From assembly GCA_020697635.1 (NCBI GenBank), contig JAEHCT010000040.1:1-8801 (forward strand): a stretch of DNA of 8,801 nt, read 5' to 3'. Below, in pieces: positions 1 to 6,381 of the stretch (within the stretch, counting starts at the first letter, position 1; every line of letters starts with the position of its first letter). Origin of the DNA: Candidatus Bathyarchaeota archaeon. GTDB taxonomy: Archaea > Thermoproteota > Bathyarchaeia > TCS64. Made by a program: the position numbers and the translations under genes. Under the pieces are notes generated by a model, which ran no database searches, had not been told where the DNA came from, and saw only the letters and a list, made by a program, of their open reading frames with translations.

Positions 1-726
1 CAGATCCCAGTCCTCGGCATCCCCACGGGCGTGAAGATCCACTCCGCCGTCTACGCCGTCACCCCGGCGGCGGCGGGGAGGCTCGCGGCCAGCTACCTCA
101 ACGGCGAGGCGTCCGAGACCCGCGACGCCGAGGTCATGGACATCGACGAGGACGCCTTCAGGGAAAACAGGCTCTCGGCGCGACTCTACGGCTACATGAA
201 GATACCCTACGCCCCAGAGTACCTCCAGGGCAGCAAGGAGGGAGGCGTCAGACAGGAGCCCCTGGACCTAGAGGCGATAGCAGCAGACATCACCGACGAG
301 ATGGAGCCCGGGGTGCTCTACATCGTGGGCCCAGGATCGTCCACCAGGCCGGTGGTGGAGCAGTTCGGCGCAGAGAAGACTCTCCTCGGTGTCGACCTGT
401 TGATGGACGGCGAGCTGGTGGCCAGGGACGCCAACGAGGAGCAGATACTCGCCAACCTCGACGGCAGGGACGCGAAGATAGTCGTCACCGTCATCGGGGG
501 CCAGGGATTCGTCTTCGGCAGGGGGAACCAGCAGATAAGCCCCGAGGTCATCAGGAAGGTCGGCAAGGAAAACATCATAGTGCTGGCGACACCGCAGAAG
601 CTGGCCACCCTCAGAGCGCGGGCGCTCCGGGTAGACACCGGAGACCCGGAGCTGGACGAGGAACTGAAGGGCTACTACAAGGTGGTCACGGGCTACAGGA
701 GAAGAACCCTATACAAGGCTGAGTGA
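1..726 (+). CDS. ATP-NAD kinase family protein (AcoX-like), 5' end cut by window
   Basis: The reading frame is open from base 1 and ends at TGA 724-726, so 241 C-terminal residues are visible and the start lies upstream. The family phosphorylates NAD to NADP using ATP or polyphosphate in the cytoplasm. Visible family hallmarks are GIPTGVKIHSAVYAVTP at the left edge (substrate-site region, following the missing GGDGT nucleotide-binding motif), a GPGSST loop, TLLGVD, a D-A-N-E-E-Q stretch, GGQGFVFGRGNQQISPEVI, and a C-terminal LRVDTGDPELDEEL block. These match archaeal and bacterial ATP-NAD kinase/AcoX-like proteins of about 370 residues, so roughly one third is missing. An internal GTG at 31 is not the real start, because the conserved GIPTG motif begins before it. 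The gene converges on the SDR gene with 38 bases between stops. Family assignment is firm; NAD as the actual substrate is inferred. Confidence 0.85.
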   Translation, partial: QIPVLGIPTGVKIHSAVYAVTPAAAGRLAASYLNGEASETRDAEVMDIDEDAFRENRLSARLYGYMKIPYAPEYLQGSKEGGVRQEPLDLEAIAADITDEMEPGVLYIVGPGSSTRPVVEQFGAEKTLLGVDLLMDGELVARDANEEQILANLDGRDAKIVVTVIGGQGFVFGRGNQQISPEVIRKVGKENIIVLATPQKLATLRARALRVDTGDPELDEELKGYYKVVTGYRRRTLYKAE

Positions 727-764
727 GACGAGCCTCCTGCGGCTCTCGGACCTGACCCCTTACA

Positions 765-1568
765 CTACTTGGGCTTGTAGGGGCCGAGGTACTCCTCCTG
801 GAGTATGTTGCCTCCGTCGATGACTATCTCGGAGCCCGTGAGGTAGCTGGACTCGTCTGAGGCGAGGAACAGCACCAGGTTGCCCACGTCCTCGGGGGTC
901 CCCTGGCGGCCCATGGGTATCTTGTAACCGAACTCCCTCATCTTCTCCTCGGCGTCGTCGGCTTCCTCGCTTCCCCTGAGCCCGTAGGCGCTGGGGCTGT
1001 GGATGTAGCCTGGGAGGATGGTGTTCACGTTGATGCCGTACAGAGCCGTCTCCAAGGCGAGTGCCTTTGTGAACCCTATCACCGCCGCCTTGGTGGCGCC
1101 GTACGCCGTCTGGCCCCCGACCGGGGCGCCCACCATGGGCCCCGTGACGCTGCTCATGTTGACTATCTTGCCGTACCTCCGCTCCATCATGCCGGGGAGC
1201 ACCGCCCTGGCGCACCTGAACATGCCGAACAAGTTTACCTCGAACATCCTATGGAGGAACTCCTCGTCCATCTCCACCAGCTTCCTCCGGGGGTAGATGC
1301 CTGCGTTGTTCACGAGGACGTCTACGCGTCCATGTTTCCCCGTTATGTCTTTGAAGACTTCGCTGACCTGCTCAGGGTCGGTGACATCCATGACGCGGTG
1401 CTCCGCCGAGTAGCCCATCTCGATTATGCTCCTAGCAGTCTCCTCTACCCTCGGCGAGACGTCTGTGAGTACGACGGTGGCGCCGTTGCGGGCCAGGACA
1501 CGGCTTACGCCGGCCCCTATGCCCTGCATGGCCCCCGTCACGACCGCTATCCTGCCTTCCAGCCTCAA
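765..1568 (-). CDS. SDR family NAD(P)-dependent oxidoreductase, third gene of GcvP-like operon
   Basis: A classical FabG-type short-chain dehydrogenase of 267 residues, the usual length for the family, acting in the cytoplasm. Visible motifs are the cofactor loop TGAMQGIG (residues 11-18), Asp at the end of strand 2 in VVLTDVS (about residue 36), NNAG (87-90), the EVNLFG asparagine (about 112), and the Ser-Tyr-Lys site: SS at 139-140, Y156 and K160 in TAYGATK. The Asp after strand 2 favours NAD(H) over NADP(H), by family rule. I chose TTG at 1568 because it overlaps the upstream stop as TTGA, is preceded by a purine-rich GAGGGG six bases away, and places the protein start right before the cofactor fold. 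The longer reading from ATG 1613 adds 15 hydrophilic residues and overlaps the upstream gene by 49 bases. The spacing between catalytic Ser and Tyr is a few residues longer than usual (GPMVGAPVGG insert). The substrate cannot be read from sequence; the operon suggests a product or precursor of the P-protein-like enzyme. Confidence 0.9.
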   Translation of the reverse strand: MRLEGRIAVVTGAMQGIGAGVSRVLARNGATVVLTDVSPRVEETARSIIEMGYSAEHRVMDVTDPEQVSEVFKDITGKHGRVDVLVNNAGIYPRRKLVEMDEEFLHRMFEVNLFGMFRCARAVLPGMMERRYGKIVNMSSVTGPMVGAPVGGQTAYGATKAAVIGFTKALALETALYGINVNTILPGYIHSPSAYGLRGSEEADDAEEKMREFGYKIPMGRQGTPEDVGNLVLFLASDESSYLTGSEIVIDGGNILQEEYLGPYKPK

Positions 1569-3100
1569 TCCTTTCCCCTCTTCCTCTTGTACGCCCTCCA
1601 GCTCATGGCCCAACGCCCCGGGTCGTCGAAGCCGTCGAACGTCAGCCTATGGTTGCTACTGTTGTGAGGCGCAGTCTTGACCAGCTCGGGGTCGCGGTAA
1701 GCCTCCTCGCACACCCTCTCCAGCACCGCGCACCAGTAATCTATGTCGGCCTTGCTGTAGGTCTCGCAGGGCTCCGGGGTGAAGGGCTCGGGCACCAGCC
1801 ACGGGTGGTGGCTCGTGAACATGCTCTGGACACCGTAGTCCACGATCCTTCGGTTGACGTCACCCACCCCCACACCCGTCTCCTCCTTCAGCTTCTCTAG
1901 GCTCCACCGGGCCTGATCCAACCGCCTCCCCCTGAAGGGAAGGGAGGCGCCCCTGATCTTCCTCACCTTCTCCACGAGGTACTGGTTGTTGATCATGCTC
2001 ACCTCGGCGGCCTCCCTGAGGCCCCTGGCCCCCATGGCCATGCACCACGCGTAGCTCCGAACCACGACCTGCAGGTTGCCCATGAAGTCCCTGACCTTGC
2101 CTATGCTCCGGGGGCGGTCGTAGTCGAGGCTGTAGACGCCGTCCCTCTTGACGATGACCGGCACCGGGAGGTACTCCTCGAGTTCACCGGTTACTCCTAT
2201 GGCGGCCGAGCCTGGGCCGCTGCTGCCGTGGGGGCTGCTGAAGGTCTTGTGGAGGTTGAAGAACAGCATGTCGAACCCCGCCTCCCGGGCCCTGGTGACG
2301 CCCAGGATGGCGTTGGCGTTGGCCTGGTCGTAGCTGCAGAGGCCTCCGGCGTCGTGAACTATGCCCGTCCACTCGTCTATACTCCTGTTGAAGATGCCCG
2401 TGTCCTCGGGGTTGGTGATGAAGCAGCCAGCCGTCCTGGGGCCCACCGCCTCCTTCAAAGCCTCCGTGTCCGGGAGCCCCGTCTCGGGGTCCGGGTACAG
2501 GGTGATCACCTTGAAGCCCGCCGTCGCGGGGGTCGCGGCGTCGCACGGGTGGCTGAATATGGTGGTGACGACCGCGTCCCGCTCCGGCTCCCCGTTGTCC
2601 CGGTGATACCTCCGCATCATCAGGGCGTTGTTGTAGCACCCAGCCGAGCCCCCGGGGGGCTGGAACGTGAAAGCGTCCATGCCGCTGATCTCCCGGAGGA
2701 AGACGTCCCCGAACTCGTACGCCATCTCCAGGATGCCCTGTATGGTCTCCTCCGGCTGGAGGGGGTGGACGTCCATTATCATGGCTGCCAGCTCCTCGTT
2801 GATCTTGGGGCTGTACTTCATGGTGCAGGTGCCGACCCCTATGTCGATATCAGTCTCCATCCCCAGCGTCATCTGGCTGAGCCGCAGGTAATGGCGCAGC
2901 ACCTGAGCCTGACTCAGCTCCGGCAGCCCCGGGGGTTTCCTCCGCCTCATAGCCTCAGGGACAAACCCCTCCGCCGGCCCCACCTTCGCCTTGATCTTGG
3001 GCTCCGCCCCGGGTGGTACGAAGCCTCTCTCACCCCGGGTGCTGAGCTCGTGGATGATGGGCTCGCTCCACCTGGGCGCGTGGTACTCCCTCACCCTCAC
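1565..3100 (-). CDS. Divergent glycine dehydrogenase (decarboxylating) subunit 2-like protein (GcvPB-like)
   Basis: A 511-residue PLP-dependent fold-type I enzyme homologous to the beta subunit of split glycine decarboxylase, which decarboxylates glycine and loads aminomethyl onto lipoyl-GcvH. Conserved parts: N-terminal RWSEPIIHELS, GTCTMKYSPK (90-99), HPLQPEETIQG (112-122), ring-stacking H184, PLP-nitrogen aspartate D258 in SYDQANANAI, Schiff-base lysine K285 in NLHKTFSSPHG, and C-terminal EPCETYSK and APHNSSNHRL. Odd parts, compared with motifs I recall as near-invariant in GcvPB: AHGTNPASA reads SHPCDAATP, DGAN reads DQAN, and PHGGGGPG reads PHGSSGPG. The start GTG 3100 overlaps the upstream TGA (GTGA) and follows a strong GGAGGTG ribosome binding site. 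Homology and PLP chemistry are well supported. Whether glycine is the substrate is doubtful, so I give no gene symbol; a genuine but diverged glycine decarboxylase remains possible. Confidence 0.85.
   Translation of the reverse strand: MRVREYHAPRWSEPIIHELSTRGERGFVPPGAEPKIKAKVGPAEGFVPEAMRRRKPPGLPELSQAQVLRHYLRLSQMTLGMETDIDIGVGTCTMKYSPKINEELAAMIMDVHPLQPEETIQGILEMAYEFGDVFLREISGMDAFTFQPPGGSAGCYNNALMMRRYHRDNGEPERDAVVTTIFSHPCDAATPATAGFKVITLYPDPETGLPDTEALKEAVGPRTAGCFITNPEDTGIFNRSIDEWTGIVHDAGGLCSYDQANANAILGVTRAREAGFDMLFFNLHKTFSSPHGSSGPGSAAIGVTGELEEYLPVPVIVKRDGVYSLDYDRPRSIGKVRDFMGNLQVVVRSYAWCMAMGARGLREAAEVSMINNQYLVEKVRKIRGASLPFRGRRLDQARWSLEKLKEETGVGVGDVNRRIVDYGVQSMFTSHHPWLVPEPFTPEPCETYSKADIDYWCAVLERVCEEAYRDPELVKTAPHNSSNHRLTFDGFDDPGRWAMSWRAYKRKRGKD
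1575..1587 (-). promoter_or_regulatory. Purine-rich ribosome binding site deciding the SDR start
   Basis: On the minus strand AGAGGAAGAGGGG ends six bases before TTG 1568, inside the 3' end of the upstream gene. It supports the TTG start that overlaps the upstream TGA by sharing the bases TTGA, and coupled translation of the two genes. Confidence 0.5.
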
Positions 3101-4503
3101 GCCAGCACCTCCAAGAGGGCGGCCCTGAGCTCATCTATCATGCCGACGCTGTGCATCTCGGTGACGCAGTACAGGGCAGCCTCGCCCAGCTCTGGGTACT
3201 CCCCGGATAGGTCCTTCCCGCCGAAGATTCTGTGGCCAAGTAGGGCTTCGTTCACCTCCCTGACCGGCTTGTTGAAGGTGACCGGGAACTCCTTGAAGAA
3301 CGTCTTGAACGGGACACTTGCTCCGTCAAGCTCGTCGAGCGTCGCCGCCGCGTAGTGGCTCTTCTGGAGGACAGTCTCCCCCAGCTCCCTCATCCCCTGG
3401 GGGCCGAGGAGGCTCATGTAGACGGCTGCGGTGATCCCCCAAAGAGTCGTCGTGGTACCCACCCAGTCCTTGGCGTTCTCCCGCGCCATGTAGCTGGTGC
3501 GCTCGGAGAGGGCCTGCCCGAACCCGTACTCACCCTCGACGGCGGTGTCCGCGATGCACACCAGCCTGAGAGGGTACTCGGCGACGTACCTCTCCTCGTC
3601 GCGGCTGGCGATGAAGCCGCAGCTTCCACCGCCTGCGAACATGTGCATCCCCATGGGCTGGGCCTCGCCGCACACTATGTCCACCCCGTAGTCGGCTGGC
3701 GCCGCCAGCACCCCCAAGCTTATGGGGTCGACGCCGCAGACGCTCTCGGCGCCGCCGTCGTGGGCCACGTCGGAGATGGACGCCCCCTCCGCCTCGATGA
3801 CCCCCAAGTAGTTGGGGTTCTCGAAGTAGACGGCGGCCGTGTCCTCGCAAACCTTGGACTCCAAGTCGGCCATGTCCATCATGCCCGTGGCGGCGTCGTA
3901 GTCGACCAATCTGACTTCTATGCGGCCGGAGTCCGAGGCCGAGTCGCAGAAGTTGCGTATGATGCTCAGCCTGGCGGGGCTCACGTTCCGGGGGACAAGC
4001 ACCTCCCTCCTCCCAGTCAGCCGCGTCGCCATCCTGACGCTGTTCCCGGCGGCTGCCCCCCAGTCGTAGGTGGGGATGCCACTAACCTCCATGCCGAGGA
4101 GCTCGCATACGAGGCTCTGGAACTCGAAGTTGGCCTGATACCTGCCCAGGTCGCTGTGGCTGCCCCCGGCGTAGGCGGTGAGGAACTCGCTGCGGCTCGC
4201 GATCTCCTCGCAAACCTTGGGCACGTAGTGTCTCCAGCAGCCGGCGCCCAGATAGCTGACGTACTCCTCAGCTGTCTTGTTCTTCGAGAGGATGGACTCG
4301 ACGTGGCGCTTCAGGTCCAGCTCGCTGAGTATGGGTTCAGGGAGGTCCATGGGTCTGCCGAGCAGCAGCCTCTCCGGGATCATCTCCCTGTACAGCTCGT
4401 CGGCGCCCCCGGCCCCGATGACTCTCAGCATCTCTCTCTTGATCTCCGGCACGGAGTTGGGGATGTATGGGTGGATGAAGCTCTCCTCGTCCATGTGTCT
4501 CAC
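3097..4503 (-). CDS. Divergent glycine dehydrogenase (decarboxylating) subunit 1-like protein (GcvPA-like)
   Basis: A 468-residue homologue of the alpha subunit of split glycine decarboxylase, the PLP-less partner that pairs with the beta subunit encoded next. Recognisable family blocks are HPYIPNSVPEIKREML (11-26), YVSYLGAG (81-88), RSEFLTAY (104-111), FEFQSLVCELLGMEV (126-140), ENPNYLGVIE (228-237), VDPISLGVLAAP (258-269), GEAQPMGM (279-286), GFIASRDEE (296-304) and AAVYMSLLGPQGMRELGE (359-376). It departs from the family where GcvPA normally has SQGTLQ (here DLGRYQ, 118-123), MYDGAT (TYDWGA, 145-150) and EKATSNICTNQAL (NAKDWVGTTTTLW, 343-355). The first codon is GTG 4501-4503; an in-frame ATG at 4492-4494 would give 465 residues and is equally credible. 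It is first in the three-gene operon, with a TATA-like element about 25-30 bases before the start, implying a leaderless or very short-leader transcript. Confidence 0.85.
   Translation of the reverse strand: MRHMDEESFIHPYIPNSVPEIKREMLRVIGAGGADELYREMIPERLLLGRPMDLPEPILSELDLKRHVESILSKNKTAEEYVSYLGAGCWRHYVPKVCEEIASRSEFLTAYAGGSHSDLGRYQANFEFQSLVCELLGMEVSGIPTYDWGAAAGNSVRMATRLTGRREVLVPRNVSPARLSIIRNFCDSASDSGRIEVRLVDYDAATGMMDMADLESKVCEDTAAVYFENPNYLGVIEAEGASISDVAHDGGAESVCGVDPISLGVLAAPADYGVDIVCGEAQPMGMHMFAGGGSCGFIASRDEERYVAEYPLRLVCIADTAVEGEYGFGQALSERTSYMARENAKDWVGTTTTLWGITAAVYMSLLGPQGMRELGETVLQKSHYAAATLDELDGASVPFKTFFKEFPVTFNKPVREVNEALLGHRIFGGKDLSGEYPELGEAALYCVTEMHSVGMIDELRAALLEVLA
3106..3112 (-). promoter_or_regulatory. 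Strong ribosome binding site for the GcvPB-like gene
   Basis: GGAGGTG on the minus strand lies five bases before GTG 3100, within the last codons of the upstream gene. It fixes the GTG start that overlaps the upstream stop codon by four bases. Confidence 0.75.
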
Positions 4504-4526
4504 TCAGCCAAATCAAATCCGTTGAC

Positions 4527-4541
4527 GGTATAACACTTTTC
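4527..4541 (-). promoter_or_regulatory. Probable archaeal promoter of the GcvP-like/SDR operon
   Basis: The minus strand reads AAGAAAAGTGTTATACCG across 4525-4542: a purine-rich stretch that could bind TFB, followed by a TTATA core near 4531. Transcription would begin about 26 bases on, near 4505, directly at the GTG (4503) or a few bases before the ATG (4494). It is placed from position and composition only. Confidence 0.45.
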
Positions 4542-4600
4542 TTGGCCGCTGAGAAAACCGAGCCCTGCACCATGCCACATTTATGGATTCGGATTGCGTA

Positions 4601-4610
4601 AGGTTTAACC
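4601..4610 (+). promoter_or_regulatory. Possible TATA element for the MFS transporter gene
   Basis: AGGTTTAACC is the best AT-rich box at the right distance: a start near 4632 would leave a leader of about 20 bases before TTG 4652. A GGTG at 4639-4642 lies nine bases before that TTG and could act as a weak ribosome binding site. The box is a poor TATA match. Confidence 0.3.
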
Positions 4611-4651
4611 ATTTTACACCTGTCAAGGTATCTAAACCGGTGTCGGGCTAA

Positions 4652-5920
4652 TTGCAGGAACCCAAGAAAAAGTCGCTCATCCCGCGGAACGTTTTAGTGC
4701 TAACCATGAGCCGCACCATCTGGAGCATGTCCGACACCAACCTAGACACCTTCATCAGCCGCTACATGCTCGCCCTCGGCGCCTCCGTGCCGGCCATCGG
4801 CATCATGAACGCTCTGGGGAGCTTCGGTGCCATGCTGCTTTACCCCATCGGCGGCTACATCGCCGACAAGAGCGGCCGTGTGAAGCTTGTGGCCTACTCC
4901 ACGTTGCTATACGTCTCCAGCTTCCTTGTCTACCTCTTCGCCCCGACATGGCAGTGGGCAGCCTTCGCCATGGTCTACCAACAGATGGTGCTGTTCTACG
5001 TGCCAGCGATGAACGCCATAATGGCTGACAGCATCCCAGTGGGGAACAGGGGGAAGCTCTTCGGCTTCAACTTCGCCCTCCCCAACATCATCCGCATAGT
5101 GTCGCCGTACATAGGCGGCCTGTTCATCGCCCGCTTCGAGCTCATACCCGCCATGAGGATAGGGTTCATGATCAGCCTCGGCATCGGCCTCGTGGTCACG
5201 GCGATGAGGATGTTCTTCCTCAGGGAGACCATCGAGCACGTCGAGACAGTGGACTGGAACCCCTACAGGCTAGTCAAGGCGGCGTACAAGGACATGGACG
5301 TCAGTCTCCGCTGGATCTGGCGAAACATACGCAGCTACGCCGTCGTCACCATGCTCCTCTCGTTCCTGAGCAGCATGATACTACCTTTCTGGATCATATA
5401 CGCTACCCTAGAGATCGGCATGTCCGAGTACACGTGGGGCGTCATCCTGCTATGGAGCGGCGTCGCGAAAGCCTTTCTCAGCCTCTTCATCGGGGGGATA
5501 GTGGATCGGTTCGGGGCACGCAACTGCTTCATAACGGGCTTACTCATCTCTATCCCGGGCATGTACATGTTCACTTTCGCGGAGGGGTTCAGGGCGACCC
5601 TCCTCATCTACACCACGATAGTCCTCGGCGCCGTCTTTACATGGATATCCTCCCAGGTCTACCTGGCGGACAGCATCCCCAAGGCGATGAGGGGCAGGGT
5701 GATGGCGGGGCTCGGGAGCGGGATAACCATCGGCGTCACGGGCGTCGGTTTCCCGACGGGGTTTTTCGTCTTCTTCCCCAGGATACTGGGCAACCTGGTG
5801 GGCGGGTTAATCTATGCACTTCGGCCCAGCTCTCCGTGGACGCTGCAGAGCATGTTCTTGGCCGCGGCACTCGTCTACCTATGGTTCATGCTCAAGAACC
5901 CCGAGAAGGCCGAGGAGTAA
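4652..5920 (+). CDS. Major facilitator superfamily (MFS) transporter
   Basis: A 422-residue membrane protein, typical MFS length, with about twelve hydrophobic segments in two halves. It shows the MFS loop 2-3 motif GGYIADKSGR (67-76) and its second-half counterpart GGIVDRFGAR (281-290). Each half also carries ADSIP-x3-RG (125-134 and 349-358), reflecting the internal duplication of the fold. The start is TTG 4652, immediately after an in-frame TAA; the first ATG (4706) would remove much of membrane segment 1 and is less likely. It is divergent from the GcvP-like operon across 148 bases, so the two may share regulation and the transporter may carry that enzyme's substrate or product, which is inference. 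It is clearly paralogous to the MFS gene at 8186. The transported compound cannot be read from the sequence. Confidence 0.9.
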   Translation: MQEPKKKSLIPRNVLVLTMSRTIWSMSDTNLDTFISRYMLALGASVPAIGIMNALGSFGAMLLYPIGGYIADKSGRVKLVAYSTLLYVSSFLVYLFAPTWQWAAFAMVYQQMVLFYVPAMNAIMADSIPVGNRGKLFGFNFALPNIIRIVSPYIGGLFIARFELIPAMRIGFMISLGIGLVVTAMRMFFLRETIEHVETVDWNPYRLVKAAYKDMDVSLRWIWRNIRSYAVVTMLLSFLSSMILPFWIIYATLEIGMSEYTWGVILLWSGVAKAFLSLFIGGIVDRFGARNCFITGLLISIPGMYMFTFAEGFRATLLIYTTIVLGAVFTWISSQVYLADSIPKAMRGRVMAGLGSGITIGVTGVGFPTGFFVFFPRILGNLVGGLIYALRPSSPWTLQSMFLAAALVYLWFMLKNPEKAEE

Positions 5921-5925
5921 GCAAC

Positions 5926-5958
5926 CCATATATCTGCCATATGTTTAGCCTTTAACGG
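5926..5958 (+). promoter_or_regulatory. AT-rich segment with possible promoter for the 102-residue gene
   Basis: Two AT-rich boxes occur between the MFS stop and the small gene: CCATATATC at 5926-5934 and CCTTTAACGG at 5949-5958. The second would place a transcript start near 5980, just before the GGAGGTGA ribosome binding site. Read-through from the MFS gene is also possible. Confidence 0.3.
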
Positions 5959-5982
5959 GTTTTACCCCCCTCTGACCACGAT

Positions 5983-5990
5983 GGAGGTGA
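5983..5990 (+). promoter_or_regulatory. Strong ribosome binding site for the 102-residue gene
   Basis: GGAGGTGA lies seven bases before GTG 5998 and decides this start. An ATG at 5981 overlaps the site but opens only a seven-codon frame ending at TAG. Confidence 0.75.
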
Positions 5991-5997
5991 GAGAAGA

Positions 5998-6306
5998 GTG
6001 TTAGTGATAAACTACTTCGACTGGTCGGGTACGAGAGAAGGTCTCACGGGCTGGGTGGAGGAGGTCAGGTCAGAGTGCGAGAAGCAAGGCGTCCGGCTGC
6101 TGGGCCTCTACGGCCCCAGCCAGGTAAAGTTCAACTGGTGCTTCATCCACGAGGTGGACAGCCAGGAGCAGTACATCAGGACTATGCGGGGCCTGACCAT
6201 ACCTGCGGAGGTGATCCACCAAGTGATCCACTACTTCTGGCCTGACAAGTCGTTCACGAGAAGGCTCCCCAAGTACCCGCCGCAGCACTTCTTCGACGTT
6301 ACGTAG
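5998..6306 (+). CDS. Small conserved-looking protein of unknown function, possible ferredoxin-like fold
   Basis: A 102-residue soluble protein that I do not recognise. The GTG start is fixed by a strong GGAGGTGA ribosome binding site seven bases upstream. The predicted order is strand (2-8), helix (13-30), strands (32-38 and 44-53), helix (56-64), strand (72-80), then a basic and aromatic tail FWPDKSFTRRLPKYPPQHFF. That beta-alpha-beta-beta-alpha-beta order is typical of ferredoxin-like, dimeric alpha/beta-barrel proteins (the shape of EthD, NIPSNAP and DUF3303-type families), but I see no diagnostic family motif. There are two isolated cysteines (27 and 48), no signal peptide and no membrane segment. 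A terminator follows its stop, so it closes the MFS transcription unit or forms its own. It is real by start signal, codon pattern and terminator; the function is unknown. Confidence 0.75.
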   Translation: MLVINYFDWSGTREGLTGWVEEVRSECEKQGVRLLGLYGPSQVKFNWCFIHEVDSQEQYIRTMRGLTIPAEVIHQVIHYFWPDKSFTRRLPKYPPQHFFDVT

Positions 6307-6307
6307 A

Positions 6308-6329
6308 GGGGCATACGGCCCCATTTTTT
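6308..6329 (+). terminator. Stem-loop and T-tract terminator after the 102-residue gene
   Basis: GGGGC (6308-6312), loop ATACG, GCCCC (6318-6322), then A and six T residues at 6324-6329. It begins two bases after the stop codon. Archaeal polymerase terminates on the T-tract; the hairpin may be auxiliary. Confidence 0.6.
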
Positions 6330-6341
6330 AGGTTCTCCTCC

Positions 6342-6371
6342 TCGACGGCTCCTGAATGTGGCGGCCGTCGA
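6342..6371. repeat. 8-bp inverted repeat between convergent genes
   Basis: TCGACGGC at 6342-6349 and GCCGTCGA at 6364-6371 are exact reverse complements with a 14-base loop. It lies 11 bases past the stop of the minus-strand activase gene, so it may form a 3'-end hairpin on that transcript. No T-tract follows on the minus strand, so its role as a terminator is unproven. Confidence 0.5.
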
Positions 6372-6381
6372 CCTTCAAAGG

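Noticed and set aside
730..745. GAGCC-N6-GGCTC hairpin after the ATP-NAD kinase gene as a terminator
   Set aside because: Only five base pairs and no T-tract follows; expected often by chance in GC-rich DNA.
999..1667. 222-codon plus-strand frame opposite the SDR gene
   Set aside because: It is antisense to a gene with complete SDR motifs and has low-complexity, His- and Ala-rich composition with no recognisable domain.
1565..4503. Plain annotation as the glycine cleavage system P-protein (gcvPA/gcvPB)
   Set aside because: Several near-invariant family motifs are altered in both subunits and no gcvT, gcvH or lpd is present, so homology is stated but not the specific function.
2228..4533. 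Two long plus-strand open frames (375 and 392 codons) antisense to the GcvP-like genes
   Set aside because: They are mirror frames created by high GC at codon position three; their translations are rich in Gly, Val, Ala, Arg and His, match no family, and both opposing genes are clearly real.
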